From the NCBI GenBank assembly GCA_047972415.1, contig JBKEAN010000076.1, positions 1 through 54,430 on the forward strand: a stretch of DNA of 54,430 nucleotides. Direction: 5' to 3'. The stretch is from Mangrovibacterium sp047972415 (GTDB lineage Bacteria > Bacteroidota > Bacteroidia > Bacteroidales > Prolixibacteraceae). This document shows positions 52,563-54,430 of this stretch, piece by piece. Position 1 is the stretch's first letter. Each line of letters opens with the position of its first letter. A program made the translations under genes and the position numbers. A model generated the notes under the pieces. It ran no database searches, had not been told where the DNA came from, and worked only from the letters and a program-made list of their open reading frames with translations.

Positions 52563-53162
52563 GGCGCTTAAGTCGCTGTTGATTTTGAGAGATCGCTACC
52601 TTTGTGGCGTGGAAAACAGAAAACAATATTCAGGCGTGAATTCAATTGAGTTCAATAAATATTTTCAGACCGATGAGGATTGCTATTGCTATCTGTCGGA
52701 CATAAAATGGTCAACAGAAAGTCCGTACAAATGCAAAAAATGCGGTCATACGAAGTATGGAAAAGGTAAAAAGCCATATTCACACCGTTGCGCAAAATGC
52801 AATTACGATGAGAGCCCTACGGCAGGAACGATGTTTGACAAGCTGAAATTCCCATTGCTGATAGCATTTCATGTCTGCTTCAAAATCAGCACAAAGAAGA
52901 AAGGGATGTCCTCTTTGGAATTGTCTGAAGAGTTTGGGTTGCGGCAAAAAACAGTTTGGGAATTTAAGTGGAAAATCCAACAGGCAATGGCAAGCAGCCG
53001 CAAGAGCCAATTGGGCGGCAAGGTTCAGGTTGATGAGTTTCTGATTGGCCAATATGAGGAAGGCAAAGTTGGGCGTAGTGGTGACAGCAAAAAGAAGTTG
53101 GTGATTGTTGCACTTGAAATATTGGACGAAAAAGGCGGCGTTGGGCGTGCTTATGCAAAATC
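52563..53162 (+). mobile_element. IS1595-family element, 5' part
   Basis: The element probably begins at GGCGCTTAAG (52563), next to the disrupted membrane-protein frame. TACCTTTG at 52597-52604 is a perfect -7 promoter box ahead of the transposase. The right part is missing: the transposase frame stops where the IS21 repeats begin. The left border is inferred from the frame break and the GG terminus; no second end is available to confirm it. Confidence 0.6.
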
Positions 53163-53169
53163 CGATTAA
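52609..53169 (+). pseudogene. IS1595-family transposase, C-terminus lost to IS21 insertion
   Basis: About 186 residues from GTG 52609. A zinc ribbon is present (CKKCG and CAKC, Cys42/45 and 61/64), then a DNA-binding helix (LSEEFGLRQKTVWEFKWKIQ) and the first catalytic Asp (VQVDEFLIG, Asp142). This order matches ISXO2-like IS1595 transposases of about 300 residues. The frame ends GRAYAKSD then TAA, the last codons already belonging to the IS21 terminal repeats. The remaining catalytic residues are absent, so it should be inactive. Confidence 0.85.
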
Positions 53170-53270
53170 AGTGGTCACCCGATACCGAAGGAACGTGTGC
53201 AGGTCTGCCGATGCAAAGTGGTCAGTGAAACCGATTCAAAGTGGTCAGGCAAACCGACACAAAGTGGTCA
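53162..53270 (+). repeat. Five 23-bp-period terminal repeats of an IS21-family element
   Basis: Copies of CCGATTCAAAGTGGTCA or close variants start at 53162, 53185, 53208, 53231 and 53254, exactly 23 bp apart. The one at 53162 is one base short and the one at 53185 matches only 11 of 17 positions. IS21 elements are known for several internal copies of their end sequence, which the transposase binds. The array sits 65 bp before istA. Confidence 0.8.
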
Positions 53271-53334
53271 GCTAAAAACATCGAACTTTTTCACGGCTGT
53301 TGCAGGCCTACTTTCGCAATAAAAACGCGAAACG

Positions 53335-54430
53335 ATGGCCAATAAACGAACAGACATGAATAAAGTAAGAAAGACAATTTTATTGTATCACCAGGGACGG
53401 GATAAGTCCTTTATCAGCCGTTACCTTCAACTTTCCCGAACGACCGTTCAGAAGTACATCAACCTGTTTCAACTACTGGGGCAGGACATTGACTTGATAA
53501 CCGGTAAAAGTGATGCTGAGCTGGACACGCTGTTTTCAAGCCATAATCCACCCGAGTTATCGCCTAAACTACAAGCCCTTTATGACTTCTTTCCCTACGT
53601 GGAAAAAGAACTCAAACGCAAAGGCGTAACCAAACAGTTGATGTGGGAGGAGTATTTTGCCTTGCACCCCGACGGATTGCGCAGCAGCCAGTTTAAGAAC
53701 CTCTATAACCAGTGGAGTAAAAAGGTTAACCCGGTGATGCACATGGAGCATAAAGCCGGAGATAAGCTTTTTATTGATTATGCCGGACAGAAGCTCCAGG
53801 TTGTCGATAAAGAAACCGGTGAGATAACCGAGGTTGAGTTTTTTGTTGCCATCCTGGGTTCGAGCCAGTACACTTATGCCGAAGCCACACCCTCGCAGCA
53901 GAAAGAAGATTTTATCGCTTCGGTAGAAAACGCCTTGTTGTTTTATGGAGGTGTACCCCAGGCTATTGTTCCCGACAACCTTAAATCGGCCGTAACCCAA
54001 AGCAGTAAGTACGAGCCGACCATTAATGAAACCTTTGCAGACTTTGCCGAGCACTATCAGACGGCCATATTACCTGCAAGAGCCTATCGACCAAGAGATA
54101 AGTCGTTGGTTGAAGGAGCCGTAAAAATCCTTTATCAAAGAATCTATACCGCTCTTCGTAACCGCGTATTCCATTCCCTCGAAGAATTAAATGAAGCAAT
54201 CCGGGAAGAGTTGGAGCTGCACAAAAACAAAAAGATGACAGGTATTCCTTTGTCGAGAATGCAGATGTTTTTTGCAGTTGAAAAAGATGTGCTGTCTACG
54301 TTGCCGGAGAAACCCTATGAGATAAAATACAATTGCTTAGCTACAGTTGGACTGATCGGGCATGTGCAATTGAGTATAGACTAGCACTATTACAGTGTCA
54401 CGTTTCAATACATCCGCAAAAATGTGAAAC
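53335..54430 (+). pseudogene. istA: IS21-family transposase IstA with in-frame amber codon, 3' part off window
   Basis: The frame begins MANKRTDMNKVRKTILLYHQ and shows a helix-turn-helix (YLQLSRTTVQKYINLF at 30-45). The catalytic residues are Asp148 (FIDYAGQKL), Asp214 (IVPDNLKSAV) and Glu260 (KSLVEGAV). At 54382-54384 a TAG follows VQLSID. The same frame then continues HYYSVTFQYIRKNVK to the window edge, which matches the usual DKHYYSVPYQYI stretch, so TAG most likely replaces AAG. The DDE core is complete, but about 150 C-terminal residues would be lost. istB is not in the window. Confidence 0.85.

Noticed and set aside
53162..53270. Short CRISPR array
   Set aside because: Repeats are 17 bp with only 6-bp gaps, vary in sequence and sit at the end of an IS21 transposase gene; they are transposase-binding repeats.
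1..54430. Global amber codon reassignment
   Set aside because: Several intact core genes end in TAG (dps, xseB, the helicase, the namZ-like gene), so TAG is an ordinary stop here.

Overview
This window reads as chromosomal DNA of a Bacteroidota bacterium, most plausibly from the Marinilabiliales/Prolixibacteraceae area of the Bacteroidia. Three lines of evidence support the phylum. Two type IX secretion/gliding genes are present (porV and gldJ). Several genes are preceded by the Bacteroidota -7 promoter box TAnnTTTG. A small peptide carries a Bacteroidales-type double-glycine leader, and cytochrome c maturation uses a fused CcsB-CcsA protein. The family-level placement is inference only.

Layout, left to right. 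Bases 1-511 are the 5' part of an IS4-type (DUF4372-like) transposase on the minus strand, with an amber codon at position 12. Next is a sugar MFS transporter plus PfkB kinase operon (583-2850). Divergent from it is a TetR-regulated efflux operon encoding TolC, HlyD and two ABC-2 permeases, without an ATPase gene (3055-8428). An OxyR-type regulator stands divergent to dps (8462-9977). A trehalose block holds a GH15 enzyme divergent to a fused trehalose-6-P synthase/phosphatase (10027-14311). A MORN-repeat protein, xseA-xseB and a DEAD-box RNA helicase follow to 18839. A cell-wall salvage block contains a GH3 glucosaminidase/serine hydrolase fusion, a NamZ-like DUF1343 protein and a sodium:solute symporter (19446-25119). 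An acyl-CoA synthetase, CcsBA, a TPM/TPM/LemA operon and a TPR sensor kinase occupy 25567-35215.

The stretch 35224-50708 is mostly core: thioredoxin-like, CoA-binding, ispF, porV, gldJ, murF, trx, CCA-adding enzyme, EEP nuclease, beta-helix lipoprotein, dacB, enolase, DUF4268 and a cysteine desulfidase-like enzyme. Several genes are packed as translationally coupled pairs (ispF/porV, CoA-binding/thioredoxin).

The right end (50773-54430) is a visibly AT-rich accessory island. It has a carboxypeptidase-regulatory-like protein, a 102-bp inverted-repeat element resembling a MITE, and a 54-aa double-glycine leader peptide with four core cysteines. A membrane protein follows that appears to have lost its N-terminus to an IS1595 insertion. 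The IS1595 transposase is itself broken by an IS21-family element, whose left end carries five 23-bp-period repeats and whose istA has an in-frame amber codon. The most novel object is the small peptide with its damaged partner gene. The most unusual structural signals are the start-codon hairpin and amber codon in the left transposase and the nested, amber-containing IS elements on the right. All functional calls come from reading motifs; no database search was run.
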